Shown one piece after another: positions 1 to 8,995 of a stretch of 64,000 bases of DNA (the stretch's first letter is position 1; every line of letters starts with the position of its first letter). This DNA is from Myxococcus qinghaiensis. Its GTDB lineage: Bacteria; Myxococcota; Myxococcia; Myxococcales; Myxococcaceae. The position numbers and the translations under genes are program-made. The notes beneath the pieces are model-generated. The model did no database searches, was not told where the DNA came from, and saw nothing but the letters and a program-made list of their open reading frames with translations. The stretch is taken from positions 124,001-188,000 of the forward strand of contig NZ_JAKCFA010000006.1 in assembly GCF_024198215.1 (NCBI RefSeq), written 5' to 3'.

Positions 1-699
1 CCGGGTCCTTCGGGGCCGGGCGGAGACGTGGGTCTGCCGGGCGACAAGGACCCGAACGACAACGGCCCGGATGACGCGGCCTCGAAGACGCTGTGGCCGC
101 TGACGACGGGCTCCACGTGGGTCTACGACATCCAGGACCCGGTGCATGGCAACTTCCAGAAGCACGTGACGGTGCAGGGGCCGCGCGAGGTGCCGGGGGC
201 TCCGGCGGGAACGACGGGCGTGCTGGTGCACAGCAAGCAGGACCGCGTCGCCACCGGCGTCCTCTACGAGGAGTATTCCTGGCAGGCCGAGCAGAGCAAC
301 GGGCTGGTGGTCCGGCTTCGCGAGGAGGACCACCGGGACGGCGTCCAGGTGCGCACCACCACGTGGGCTCCCGCCACGGTGAAGTCCCTGGCGCGCGCGC
401 CGAGCGCCCTGCCCTGGTCCTTCACCAGCGCCGTGCAGGAACTGACGGTGATGGGGGACGGCAGCAAGGAGGACAGCGACCCCACCTATACGTGGCGCGT
501 GCTGGAGGTGGGCGTGACGGTGCAGACGCGCGCCGGCACCTTCACCAACGCCATCAAGGTGCGCCGCGACAAGCTCAACGACGCGGGCGAGGTCAAGGAA
601 GGCAAGGAGCGCACGTACTGGCTGGTGCCCGGCGTGGGCAAGGTGCGCGAGGAGGGTGAGCGCACCGAGGACCTCGCGTCCTACGACATCAAGAAGTAG
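1..699 (+). CDS. Hypothetical exported/lipoprotein-like protein, 5' end outside window
   Basis: The reading frame is open from the first base, with a Gly/Pro-rich stretch before an internal GTG at 28, so the true start and any signal peptide probably lie upstream. The visible 230 or so residues form one soluble domain with a 'WPLTTGSTWVYDI' start and a 'YWLVPGVGKVREEGE' end. This resembles beta-rich domains seen in myxobacterial lipoproteins, where the Gly/Pro/Asp-rich stretch would be a linker behind a lipobox. No catalytic motif is visible and function is unknown. A long hairpin follows the stop. The frame is confident; the identity is not. Confidence 0.75.
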   Translation, partial: PGPSGPGGDVGLPGDKDPNDNGPDDAASKTLWPLTTGSTWVYDIQDPVHGNFQKHVTVQGPREVPGAPAGTTGVLVHSKQDRVATGVLYEEYSWQAEQSNGLVVRLREEDHRDGVQVRTTTWAPATVKSLARAPSALPWSFTSAVQELTVMGDGSKEDSDPTYTWRVLEVGVTVQTRAGTFTNAIKVRRDKLNDAGEVKEGKERTYWLVPGVGKVREEGERTEDLASYDIKK

Positions 700-702
700 T
701 GC

Positions 703-768
703 CCGGTGGGACAGGCGTGGGGCGAGCGAGGGCCTGCCTCGCCGCCTGGCGCCTGTTCCCCTCACCGG
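703..768 (+). terminator. Long hairpin after the first gene, terminator-like
   Basis: CCGGTGGGACAGGCG (703-717) can pair with the complementary arm ending at 768 (CGCCTGTTCCCC then CACCGG), with one or two bulges. There is no T-run after it, so it may be a structure-only or Rho-assisted end. It lies between a stop at 699 and the next start at 829. Confidence 0.4.
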
Positions 769-828
769 ATGAAGGTCGTTGAGTGAACGGTTGGGCCTCC
801 GTCCCGAAATGGTTCGGGAGGAGGCTGC

Positions 829-2472
829 ATGCATCGGAAGACCCGCTTCAACCCGCTTCCCCTGGCCGTGGCCCTGACCTTGGTGTCGGGCGTGGCTTCC
901 GCGGGCGTCCTCGCCCGCGACCCCTACCTCCAGAAAGTCGGACCGGACACCGCCCTGGTGGCGTTCCGACTGGCGGCCAACTGCTCGCCCGAGGTGCGGT
1001 ATGGCGTGGGAGCGGTGAGCGAGGTCGCCCGCTCGGAGGCCTCCGGCCGCGTCCATGCGGTGGTGCTCACCGGCCTGAAGCCCGCCACGGAGTATTCCTA
1101 CGAGGTCAGCGCGTGCGGCCTCAGGACGCCCACCAAGCGCTTCACCACCGCGCCCGAGCCCGGGACGCGCCGCGTGCACTTCGCGGCGGTGGGTGACTTC
1201 GGCACGGGTGGCTCGGACCAGAAGGCGGTGGCCGCCGACATGCTCGCGCGCAAGCCGGAGCTGTTCGTGGCCCTGGGCGACAACGCCTATCCGGATGGCA
1301 CCGAGGCCGACTTCCAGGACCACCTCTTCGCGCCCATGGCCGCGCTGCTGGCGGAGGTTCCCCTCTTCGCCTCGCCCGGCAATCACGAGTACGTGACGGA
1401 CCAGGGGCAGCCGTACCTGGACAACCTCTACATGCCCACCAACAACCCGGCGGGCTCGGAGCGCTACTTCTCCTTCGACTGGGGGCACGTGCACTTCGTG
1501 TCGCTCGACTCCAACTGCGCCATCGGCCTGTCGTCCGCGGAGCGCTGCTCGCTGGCGGACCAGAAGGCGTGGCTCCAGACGGACCTGGCCGGGACGACGC
1601 AGCCGTGGAAGGTCGTCTTCTTCCACCACCCGCCCTGGTCCAGCGGCGAGCACGGCTCGCAGCTCACCATGCGCCGCCAGTTCGGCCCCATCTTCGAGAA
1701 GTACGGCGTGGACCTGGTGCTGACGGGGCATGACCACAACTACGAGCGCAGCAAGCCGATGCAGGGTGACGGCGTCGCGTCCTCGGGCGGCATCCCCTAC
1801 CTGGTGGTGGGCGGCGGTGGCGCGACGCTGCGCGCGTTCTCCGTGGGCCAGCCGAGCTGGAGCCAGGTGCGCGACAACAAGGCGCACGGCTTCCTGGACG
1901 TGGAGGTGGTGGAGGGTGTGCTCACCGCGAAGCTCATCACCACGGACGAGAAGGTGCTGGACAGCTTCACGCTGCGCAAGGACCTGCCCCCCGTGGAACA
2001 GCCGCCCCCGGCGGATGCCTTGTCCGTCACCGTGGAGGGCGAGCGCGGCGTGGCCCCGCACCGCGCCCTCTTCCGCGCGGCGACGTCCTCGGACGTCCCG
2101 GTGACGTGGGACTTCGGCGACGGCGGCACGGCCGAGGGCACGACGGCGGAGCACACCTACGCCAAGGCCGGCCAGTACACCGTGACGGCGACGGCGGCCT
2201 TCGGCGCGGTGACGCGCACGGCGACGTCCGTCGTCACCGTCAGCGCGGCCTCGGGTGGCGAGACGGGTGGCGGCACCGACGCGGGGACTCCCTCGACGGG
2301 CACCCCGAACGACCGCCCCTCCCCTCCGACGACGGGCACGCCGGGCACCGACGACGAGGAGGGCGGCTCCGGCGGAGGCTGCGCCGCGGGTCCCACCGCC
2401 GCCCTGCTCCCCGCCGCGGGCCTGCTGGCGGCCGGACTGCTCCGTCGGCGCCGCGCCAGCCGGCGCCCCTGA
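829..2472 (+). CDS. Secreted metallophosphoesterase (purple acid phosphatase-like) with PKD domain and MYXO-CTERM-type anchor
   Basis: 547 residues. A signal peptide (about 1-26) is followed by a fibronectin-like N-terminal domain of the purple acid phosphatase type (about 27-120). The calcineurin-like phosphoesterase domain (about 125-385) shows the metal-ligand motifs GDFG, GDNAYPDG, GNHEY, FHHPPW and GHDHNYERS. A PKD domain (about 395-475, with WDFGDGG and HTYAKAGQYTV) and a Gly/Thr-rich linker follow. The C terminus has a Cys (GGGCAAG), a hydrophobic stretch and an Arg run, the three-part layout of MYXO-CTERM surface anchors. The start is ATG 829, with GGGAGGAGG at 817-824. It probably acts on phosphoesters at the cell surface; substrate unknown. 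Confidence 0.9.
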   Translation: MHRKTRFNPLPLAVALTLVSGVASAGVLARDPYLQKVGPDTALVAFRLAANCSPEVRYGVGAVSEVARSEASGRVHAVVLTGLKPATEYSYEVSACGLRTPTKRFTTAPEPGTRRVHFAAVGDFGTGGSDQKAVAADMLARKPELFVALGDNAYPDGTEADFQDHLFAPMAALLAEVPLFASPGNHEYVTDQGQPYLDNLYMPTNNPAGSERYFSFDWGHVHFVSLDSNCAIGLSSAERCSLADQKAWLQTDLAGTTQPWKVVFFHHPPWSSGEHGSQLTMRRQFGPIFEKYGVDLVLTGHDHNYERSKPMQGDGVASSGGIPYLVVGGGGATLRAFSVGQPSWSQVRDNKAHGFLDVEVVEGVLTAKLITTDEKVLDSFTLRKDLPPVEQPPPADALSVTVEGERGVAPHRALFRAATSSDVPVTWDFGDGGTAEGTTAEHTYAKAGQYTVTATAAFGAVTRTATSVVTVSAASGGETGGGTDAGTPSTGTPNDRPSPPTTGTPGTDDEEGGSGGGCAAGPTAALLPAAGLLAAGLLRRRRASRRP

Positions 2473-2604
2473 AACCCTCCCTCGCTCCCCTCGGGTGAGC
2501 GAGTTCCCCGCCCGGGTGTGTCGGTGGACCGAGCGTCCCCGACCACCCGGGTTTGCTTTCCCCGCTTGTCAACCCGCCCGGGGGATGCAAAGGCCCCTGC
2601 AGCC

Positions 2605-4152
2605 ATGGCCCAGAAATCCAAATCCCGCCCCACCTCGCGCTCGTCCGCGACCTCGCGCCCCTCCTCCGGGACCTCGCGCTCGTCCGCGACCTCGCGCCCC
2701 TCCTCCGGGCCCTCGCGCTCGTCGGGGACCTCGCGCCCCTCCGGGACCTCGCGACACCACACCGCGAAGAAGTCCACCAACGAGCGTCCGCACAGCAAGA
2801 AGCCCACGCTCAAGGAGCAGGCGCGCTCCCCTCGGGCCGTGAGAGAGGACCTGGTGCTCCAGGCCTGCCTGGAGGCGTACGCGCTGGTGCGCCATGAGGG
2901 GCGCCTGTCGGACCGGGCGCTGGACTTCACGCTGCGCCGCAAGACGAACCTCTATTCGTCGGAGCGCCGCGCCGTCGCCGAGCGCGTCTACGCCCTGCTG
3001 CGCCGCCAGCGCACGGTGGACTTCCTGCTGTCGCGCGCCCACTTGAGCTTCGAGTCGCTGGACTCCACCCGTCAGGACGTCCTGCGCCTGGCCACCTCGC
3101 GCGTGCTGCACGGGGACCCGCTGGGGGAGGTGTCGCGCACCTCGTCGCTGACGGCCGCGGATGCCTCCGCCCTGAGCGCGCTGCCCCAGGCCGCCGCCGC
3201 GCTGGAGGCCCTGCCGGAGAAGAAGCGCTTCCCCATCGCCGCCTCGCTGCCGGACTTCCTCGCCGAGCGCTTCCTCGCGCTGTACGGCAAGGACGCCGCG
3301 CGCGCCGCCGAGGCGATGAACGAGCGCGCCCCCCTCACCGTCCGCGCCAACCTCCTCAAGGAGGACCGCGACGCGCTGGCGAAGCGCCTCTCCGCCGAGG
3401 AGGTGGAGTCCAAGCCTTCCCCGCTGTCGCCCATGGGCCTGCACCTGGAGACGCGCATGAACGTCTTCTCGCTGGAGACCTTCCGAGAGGGCTTCCTCGA
3501 AATCCAGGACGAGGGCAGCCAGCTGCTCGGCATGCTGGTGGACGCGCCCCCCACGCGCGTCGTGGATGCGTGCGCGGGCGCGGGCGGCAAGACGCTCCAG
3601 CTGGCCGCGCAGATGAAGAACCGCGGAGACCTGCACGCGCTGGACATCGACACGCGGCGCATGGAGGACCTCAAGAAGCGGGCCCGCCGCGCCGGGGTGC
3701 ACAACGTGCGCGCCCAGCTCATCGCCGCGGAGGGGCCGGAGGCGGACACGTCGCTGGACTCGCTCGCGGGCAAGGCGGACCGGGTGCTGGTGGACGCGCC
3801 GTGCAGCGGCACCGGCACGTTCCGCCGCAAGCCGGACGCGCGCTACCGCCTGACGCCCGAGCAGCTGGCCGAACACGTGGCCCGGCAGAAGGCGCTCCTG
3901 GAGCGCTTCTCGCGGATGGTGAAGCCCGGCGGCCGGCTCATCTACGGCACGTGCAGCGTGCTGCGCGAGGAGAACGAGGACGTCATCGAGGACTTCCTCT
4001 CGCGGCACCCCGAGTACACCGTGCGTCCGGTGGCGGAGCTCCTGGGTCCGGAGCTGGGCGCCAAGGTGGGCCCCGGCCCGTTCCTGCGCCTGGCGCCGCA
4101 CCTCCACGGCACCGACGGCTTCTTCGGCGCCGTCCTCGTCCGAGCGAAGTAG
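2605..4152 (+). CDS. rsmB: RsmB/NOL1/NOP2-family 16S rRNA (cytosine-C5) methyltransferase with low-complexity N-terminal tail
   Basis: I chose ATG 2605 (MAQKSKSRPTS); an in-frame GTG at 2518 would add 29 poorly structured residues. The first 50 or so residues are Ser/Arg/Pro/Thr repeats from a 39-bp DNA repeat. A NusB-like helical domain follows (about 70-200), then the SAM-dependent methyltransferase domain: motif I 'VVDACAGAGGKTLQ', the catalytic 'DAPCSGTGTFRRKPD' (PC cysteine) and 'YGTCSVLREENE' (second conserved cysteine). RsmB methylates C967 of 16S rRNA in E. coli; the exact target here is inferred. 515 residues. The M61 peptidase gene starts 25 bases after the stop, so the two may be cotranscribed. 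Confidence 0.88.
   Translation: MAQKSKSRPTSRSSATSRPSSGTSRSSATSRPSSGPSRSSGTSRPSGTSRHHTAKKSTNERPHSKKPTLKEQARSPRAVREDLVLQACLEAYALVRHEGRLSDRALDFTLRRKTNLYSSERRAVAERVYALLRRQRTVDFLLSRAHLSFESLDSTRQDVLRLATSRVLHGDPLGEVSRTSSLTAADASALSALPQAAAALEALPEKKRFPIAASLPDFLAERFLALYGKDAARAAEAMNERAPLTVRANLLKEDRDALAKRLSAEEVESKPSPLSPMGLHLETRMNVFSLETFREGFLEIQDEGSQLLGMLVDAPPTRVVDACAGAGGKTLQLAAQMKNRGDLHALDIDTRRMEDLKKRARRAGVHNVRAQLIAAEGPEADTSLDSLAGKADRVLVDAPCSGTGTFRRKPDARYRLTPEQLAEHVARQKALLERFSRMVKPGGRLIYGTCSVLREENEDVIEDFLSRHPEYTVRPVAELLGPELGAKVGPGPFLRLAPHLHGTDGFFGAVLVRAK
2634..2755 (+). repeat. 39-bp tandem repeat inside the rsmB-like gene
   Basis: Three consecutive units start at 2634, 2673 and 2712, each beginning CTCGCGCTCGTC. 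The third diverges and is slightly shortened. Each 39-bp unit is 13 codons (SRSSATSRPSSGT and variants), so length changes keep the frame. The tract makes a basic Ser/Arg-rich disordered tail, plausible for RNA contact, in front of the methyltransferase. Confidence 0.8.
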
Positions 4153-4176
4153 CCTGCCTGGAAGAAAGGCCCGGCC

Positions 4177-5946
4177 ATGTCCCCTAGCGTCCGCTACCGC
4201 GTCACCCTGCCCCGGCCCCACTCGCACCTGGTGGATGTGGAGGTCACCTTCCCGGCGGGCCCCACCGTCCTGGAGGCGCTGATGCCGGTGTGGACACCGG
4301 GCAGCTACCTGGTGCGCGAGTTCGCGCGGCACGTCCAGGACGTCACGGCGACGACGCAGGAGGGCGCGCCGCTGACGGCGCGGCGCGTGGACAAGCGGAC
4401 CTGGCGCGTGGATGCCGGGGGCCATGCCGTCACGCTGCGCTACCGCGTCTACGCCAACGAGCTGACGGTGCGAACCAGCCACGTGGACGGCACGCACGCG
4501 TACCTCAACGGCGCCACCGTGTTCCTCTACACGGAGGCCACGCGCGGCCTGGAGCACCACGTCACGGTGGAGGCCCCCCAGGGCTGGAGCACCTTCTGCG
4601 CGCTGGGCCAGCGCGGCGGCGCCTTCATCGCGCCGGACTACGACACGCTGGTGGACAGCCCCTTCGAGGTGGGCCCCCACACGCCGCTGAGCTTCACCGC
4701 GGCGGGCGTGCCGCACGACATCGTCGTCTGGGGAGACACGCCTGCGGACCCCGAGCGGCTGTGCACGGACTTCCAGCGCCTGTGCGAGGTGCAGGCGCGC
4801 CTCTTCGGTGGGCTGCCCATGCAGCGCTACCTCTTCCTGCTCTACCTGACGGACAAGGGGCGCGGCGGCCTGGAGCACCAGGCCAGCACCGCCCTGCTCT
4901 TCCCGCGCACGGCGCTGTCCACGGGCCGGGGCTGGGAGGACTTGCTGACGCTGGCCGCGCACGAGTACTTCCACCTGTGGGTCGTCAAGCGGGTGAAGCC
5001 CCGGGCGCTGGTGCCCTTCGACTACTCGAAGGAGAACTACACCTCCCTGCTGTGGGCCTTCGAGGGCACCACCGCGTACTACGACAACCTCATCGTCCGG
5101 CGCGCGGGGCTGATGTCCGCGCAGCGCTACCTCACGCGACTGGGGGAGACGCTCACCGCGCTGCACTCGACGCCGGGCCGGCGCACGCAGACGCTGCTGG
5201 AGGCGTCGCTGGTGAGCTGGGTGAAGCACTACCGGCCGGACGAGAACTCGCCCAACAGCGCCATCTCCTACTACCTGAAGGGCGAGGTCGTCTCGGCGCT
5301 GCTGGATTTGGAGATCCGCCGGGCCACCGGCGACGCGCGCGGGCTGGATGACGTGCTGCGGCTGTTGTGGCGGCGCCACGGAGACGGCTCCGGAGTGACT
5401 GAGGACGGCGTGGAGGCGGCGGCGAGCGAGGTGGCGGGGGTGGACCTGACGCCCTTCTTCGACCGGGCGCTGCGCACCACGGAGGAGCTGGACTACTCCG
5501 TCCTGGCGCACGTCGGCCTGGAGCTGAGCTTCCGCACCCGGGAGTCTACGAGCGACCGCGGAGGCACCCCTCCCAAGGGCAAGGAGTCCAGGCCGAAGGG
5601 CTGGCTGGGCATCACCCTCAAGGGGAGCGCCACGGTGGCCACGGTGCTGGACGGCTCGCCGGCGCAGGAGGCGGGGCTGTACGCGGAGGACGACGTGGTG
5701 GCGCTCGACGGCTGGAAGACGGACGGCGCCGCGCTGATGAGCCGCTGCGAGGACCGCAAGCCCGGGGACACGGTGCGGGTGACGGTGTTCCGCCGCGACA
5801 GGCTGCTGGAAGTCCCGGTGGTACTGGGCGCCAAGCCCGCGGAGGCCGTGTGGCTTTCGCGCGTGGACAAGCCTGGCGACGCGCAGAAGGCCGCGTACCA
5901 GGCCTGGCTCGGAGCCCCCTGGGACGAGGCCCCCGGCACGACGTAG
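4177..5946 (+). CDS. M61-family metallopeptidase (glycyl aminopeptidase-like) with C-terminal PDZ domain
   Basis: 589 residues, start ATG 4177 after a GAAGAAAGG ribosome site. An N-terminal beta domain (about 1-165) precedes the peptidase domain, whose zinc motif AAHEYFHLW has HEYFH at residues 262-266. The downstream 'LLWAFEGTTAYYDN' holds the third zinc-ligand Glu, as in M61 enzymes. A PDZ domain (about 470-560) contains 'GWLGITLKG' and 'VLDGSPAQEAGLYAEDDVV'. This order (beta domain, gluzincin, PDZ) is that of the M61 family, whose known members remove N-terminal glycine or alanine. No signal peptide is seen, so it is probably cytoplasmic. Confidence 0.9.
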   Translation: MSPSVRYRVTLPRPHSHLVDVEVTFPAGPTVLEALMPVWTPGSYLVREFARHVQDVTATTQEGAPLTARRVDKRTWRVDAGGHAVTLRYRVYANELTVRTSHVDGTHAYLNGATVFLYTEATRGLEHHVTVEAPQGWSTFCALGQRGGAFIAPDYDTLVDSPFEVGPHTPLSFTAAGVPHDIVVWGDTPADPERLCTDFQRLCEVQARLFGGLPMQRYLFLLYLTDKGRGGLEHQASTALLFPRTALSTGRGWEDLLTLAAHEYFHLWVVKRVKPRALVPFDYSKENYTSLLWAFEGTTAYYDNLIVRRAGLMSAQRYLTRLGETLTALHSTPGRRTQTLLEASLVSWVKHYRPDENSPNSAISYYLKGEVVSALLDLEIRRATGDARGLDDVLRLLWRRHGDGSGVTEDGVEAAASEVAGVDLTPFFDRALRTTEELDYSVLAHVGLELSFRTRESTSDRGGTPPKGKESRPKGWLGITLKGSATVATVLDGSPAQEAGLYAEDDVVALDGWKTDGAALMSRCEDRKPGDTVRVTVFRRDRLLEVPVVLGAKPAEAVWLSRVDKPGDAQKAAYQAWLGAPWDEAPGTT

Positions 5947-5958
5947 GCTGTCGGGCAG

Positions 5959-7413
5959 ATGCCCGCCTCCGCCGCCCCGTCCCGCTGTCAGCGACATCCC
6001 AAGGCCCTCGCCGGCTGGCGCTGCCAGTCATGCGGCGCGGCGCTGTGCCCCGAGTGCGCCGTGGGGCGCCGCATCCAGACGGTGGAGCTGGTGGGGTGCG
6101 GCCTGTGCGGCGGTGACGCACAAACCCTGAGCATCCACCGGGGCGTGGTGCCGCTGTCGCACCGACTGAAGAGCGCCTGGCGCTACCCCTTCTCCACCGC
6201 CGGGCTCCAGCTCCTGGTGGCGCTCAGCCTGTTCCTCACCGGGGTGAGCTGGCTCACGGAGATGTCCTTCCTGTTGATGCGCGCGCCCCTCATCGCGCTC
6301 TACGGGGGCCTGTTCTGGGCCACGTTCTTCGGCCTGGTGCGGGAGTCCGCGCGCGGCGACACGTCGCTGGACATCCCCGACTTCAGCGACGTGTTCCGCG
6401 ACGCCATCGTCCCCGGCCTGCGCGGGCTGATGGTCTTCGTGCTCGCGAGCGTGCCGGCGCTGGCCTACGGCTACCTGGCCCACGGCGCCACCCACGCGAC
6501 GCTGGACGCCTTCGCCTGGTTCATCCAGTGGAAGCCGCCGCCGGGCCTCGTCTCAGACCCGGTGTTCTGGGGCCTGCTGCTGCTGGGAGGCCTGTGGCTG
6601 CCCATGGGGCTGCTGCTCGCCGCGACGGACCAGCCGCCGTGGCGCATGCTGGACCCGCGACTGGTGCTCGGCCTGGCCCGGGGCCTGGGCTCCGACTACC
6701 TGCTGACCACCGCCACCCTCGCGGCGCTGGTGCTGCTCCAGGGCGTGGCCCATGCCGTGGCAGGCGGGCTGCGCGCGCTGGAGTGGCTGGTCATCTCCCG
6801 CTTCCTGGCGGAGTGCGTCACGCTCGTCGTCCCCTTCCTCGCGGCGCACGTGCTGGGCCTGCTCCTGTACGTCCGGGGAGACCAGGTGGGCTACGCGGCT
6901 GCTGGGGACTACATGGAGCCCGTGCTGGGGAGCACCCGGCCGCTGCGGGACGCGCCCTCGCTCCATGCCATGGGGGGCTTGACGGGGCCCGACGCGGAAC
7001 TGGCTTCGCCTCTGGAGGAAGCCGGAGCGGCACGCCTGGGCGCCACCGAGCAGCTCTCCTCCCTGGCAACGGCGGTGGAGGCGCGCGACGTCCCCCGGGC
7101 CCTGGAGCTCTATGCCGTCCTGGAGCAACTTCCCTCCTCGCGAGTGCCCTCGGAGCACCACCTGTTCATCGGGCAGGCCGCGGCGGTGGAAGGAAACTTC
7201 CCACTGGCCGTCACGGCGCTGGAGCGGGCGGCGGACGTGGCGCCGGATTCCCCCACCGCGCCCCGCGCCCTGGTGATGCTGGCGCGCGTCCTGGGCGAGC
7301 GGATGAACGACACGGCCCGCGCGGAGGAAGTCTACCGGTACGTGCTGCACCGCTATCCCGACACCAGCGCCGCAAGGTACGCAGGTGAACGCACGAGGCT
7401 CACTTCGGACTGA
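5959..7413 (+). CDS. B-box-type zinc-finger membrane protein with C-terminal TPR-like region
   Basis: 484 residues. The N terminus has a B-box-like zinc site: 'CQRHP', then 'CQSCGAALCPEC', then 'CGLCGG' (about residues 11-52). Several hydrophobic segments follow (about 75-330), consistent with five or six membrane helices. The last 130 residues are helical with TPR-like alternation ('LYAVLEQLPSSRVPSEHH', 'FPLAVTALERAADVAPDS', 'RAEEVYRYVLHRYPD'). The layout suggests a membrane protein with a soluble protein-binding tail. No enzyme motif is seen and function is unknown. It starts 12 bases after the M61 peptidase stop, so the two genes are probably cotranscribed. Confidence 0.82.
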   Translation: MPASAAPSRCQRHPKALAGWRCQSCGAALCPECAVGRRIQTVELVGCGLCGGDAQTLSIHRGVVPLSHRLKSAWRYPFSTAGLQLLVALSLFLTGVSWLTEMSFLLMRAPLIALYGGLFWATFFGLVRESARGDTSLDIPDFSDVFRDAIVPGLRGLMVFVLASVPALAYGYLAHGATHATLDAFAWFIQWKPPPGLVSDPVFWGLLLLGGLWLPMGLLLAATDQPPWRMLDPRLVLGLARGLGSDYLLTTATLAALVLLQGVAHAVAGGLRALEWLVISRFLAECVTLVVPFLAAHVLGLLLYVRGDQVGYAAAGDYMEPVLGSTRPLRDAPSLHAMGGLTGPDAELASPLEEAGAARLGATEQLSSLATAVEARDVPRALELYAVLEQLPSSRVPSEHHLFIGQAAAVEGNFPLAVTALERAADVAPDSPTAPRALVMLARVLGERMNDTARAEEVYRYVLHRYPDTSAARYAGERTRLTSD

Positions 7414-7456
7414 GTCAAGTATTGCCGCGCGCGCCGGCCATCATCACATTCCTCGC

Positions 7457-7840
7457 ATGATTCGGGTGCGTGGACTCTCATGGCTCATCGGACTCAGCCT
7501 GCTCGCGGGATGTGATGACGCGCCTCGCATGGAGCGCGGCGTCGACGACTGCGAGGCGACGCTGATGGCATTGCGCGTGGCCGTCGTCTCGGCGGACGGC
7601 GCGCGGGTGCGTGGCGCCACCGTCACCGCCACCAACCTCACCTCCAACGCGAGCGTCTCCGGCGTCACCGACGGCGACGGCGTCACCACCGCCGTCAACG
7701 AGCGGCTCGCCCCCAGCCCCGTGCGGGTGGTCGCCACCGCCGGCTCCAAGGTGTCGCCCGCATCCCGCGTGGAATGGGTGTGTGACACCTGCAACTGCGT
7801 ACCTGAACCGGCCGAATTGACGCTGGAGCTGAGTCCGTAG
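7457..7840 (+). CDS. Small lipoprotein with carboxypeptidase-regulatory-like beta fold
   Basis: ATG 7457 gives a 127-residue protein with a clean lipoprotein signal (MIRVRGLSWLIGLSLLAGC, lipid-bearing Cys19). The in-frame start at 7385 would put 24 unlikely residues before that signal. The mature part contains 'ALRVAVVSADGARVRGATVTA' (shown without its last residues) and a 'VTDGDGVTTAVNERL' segment, typical of carboxypeptidase regulatory-like (Ig-like) domains, and ends with a Cys pair 'CDTCNC'. Probably a surface or periplasmic lipoprotein; role unknown. Confidence 0.72.
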   Translation: MIRVRGLSWLIGLSLLAGCDDAPRMERGVDDCEATLMALRVAVVSADGARVRGATVTATNLTSNASVSGVTDGDGVTTAVNERLAPSPVRVVATAGSKVSPASRVEWVCDTCNCVPEPAELTLELSP

Positions 7841-8110
7841 GAACTCATCTGGCCTCCAACTTCTCCGGGATTCGCGAGGATTTCCTCGGGAGAATGCACC
7901 GGGGAGGTTGAATTGAGCCGGTCGCCTGCGGTACGGCTGTCAGCATGCGTCAGACCCGCATGCCCGCCTCGTCGCGTCATTCCCCCGTCCTCGGAGCCAC
8001 CCGCCAGTCGGGCGCTCCCGTGTGTACGGCGGTGGGGACGTGTTGTGGTGGGAACCGCGTTCCCCCATCGGGGAGTCCTACCGTTCCGGTAGCCGCTCGG
8101 GTCCGCAAGC
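7841..8110. other. 270-bp intergenic stretch before RNase HII
   Basis: No convincing gene is seen. An open frame from ATG 7945 to 8134 would encode 59 residues with a Cys-Cys pair but has no ribosome site and runs into the rnhB start. Several short GC-rich inverted segments occur. It probably contains the rnhB promoter. Confidence 0.4.
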
Positions 8111-8995
8111 ATGTCCATCGATAGCCGGGAACAGTGGCTGCAGTGCGCCCTCGGTGAGCTGACCGAGCGCTTCGTCACCCAGGCGAACCCCGTTCCGAAT
8201 GGCCTGTTGGAGGCGCTCGACGCGGATCCGCGACGGGGCGCCCAGGCGCTCGCCCGGCGCATCCGGGCCCGCCAGGAGAGGAACCGCTCCGAGGGCCAGC
8301 GGCTGCGCCACCTGCTGCGCTTCGAGACGGAGCTGTGGGAGCAGGGGCACACGCACATCGCGGGCGTGGACGAGGCGGGCATGGCACCGCTGGCCGGCCC
8401 CGTCACCGCCGCCGCGGCGGTGCTGCCCAAGAGCTACCGGCTCAAGGGGCTGGACGACTCCAAGAAGGTGCTGGACGCCGAGAAGCGCGAGGCGCTCGCG
8501 GTCGCAATCAAACGCGACGCCGTCGCCTGGGCGGTGGGCCACGCGGAGGTGGAGGAGATTGACCGCCTCAACATCTACCACGCGGGGTTGCTGGCCATGC
8601 GCCGCGCGGTGGAGGGCCTGGGGCTCAAGCCCGACTACGTGCTGGTGGACGCTCGGACGATTCCGCAGTGCCCCTCGCCCCAGCGCGGCATCATCAAGGG
8701 CGACACGCTCTCCATGAGCATCGCGGCGGCCTCCATCCTGGCCAAGACGACGCGCGACAAGCTGATGGCGGAGCTGGATACGCGCTACCCGGGCTATGGC
8801 CTGGCGGAGCACAAGGGCTACCCGACGGCGCGCCATGTCCAGGCGCTGAAGGAGAAGGGCGTGCTGCCCATCCACCGGCGCAGCTTCGGCCCGGTGAGAG
8901 AAGCGCTGGGTCTGGTGACGGCGCCTTCCGAAACTTCCCCCGTGCAGGCGGAGCTGTTCGCCGCCGTGCCGTCTCCCACGAGGAGAGAGTCATGA
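8111..8995 (+). CDS. rnhB: Ribonuclease HII
   Basis: Cleaves the RNA strand of RNA-DNA hybrids and single ribonucleotides in DNA. 294 residues. An N-terminal extension of about 80 residues precedes the catalytic core, which starts '[16 protein letters not shown]' (Asp and Glu of the active site; the usual GRGPLAG is GMAPLAG here). Further motifs are '[11 protein letters not shown]', 'DYVLVDA' (Asp), '[21 protein letters not shown]' (Asp) and '[10 protein letters not shown]'. All four acidic residues are present. The stop overlaps the next ATG (ATGA at 8992-8995), indicating translational coupling to the DUF2325 gene. Confidence 0.95.
   Translation: MSIDSREQWLQCALGELTERFVTQANPVPNGLLEALDADPRRGAQALARRIRARQERNRSEGQRLRHLLRFETELWEQGHTHIAGVDEAGMAPLAGPVTAAAAVLPKSYRLKGLDDSKKVLDAEKREALAVAIKRDAVAWAVGHAEVEEIDRLNIYHAGLLAMRRAVEGLGLKPDYVLVDARTIPQCPSPQRGIIKGDTLSMSIAAASILAKTTRDKLMAELDTRYPGYGLAEHKGYPTARHVQALKEKGVLPIHRRSFGPVREALGLVTAPSETSPVQAELFAAVPSPTRRES

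Noticed and set aside
2569-5997. Very long minus-strand frame (1142 residues) across three plus-strand genes
   Set aside because: The translation is Arg/Gly/Leu-rich with no domain, and it is exactly opposed to the well-supported rsmB and M61 genes. It is a GC-rich antisense shadow.
7945-8134. 59-residue open frame upstream of rnhB
   Set aside because: No ribosome site, overlaps the rnhB start and has no protein-like features except a Cys pair.
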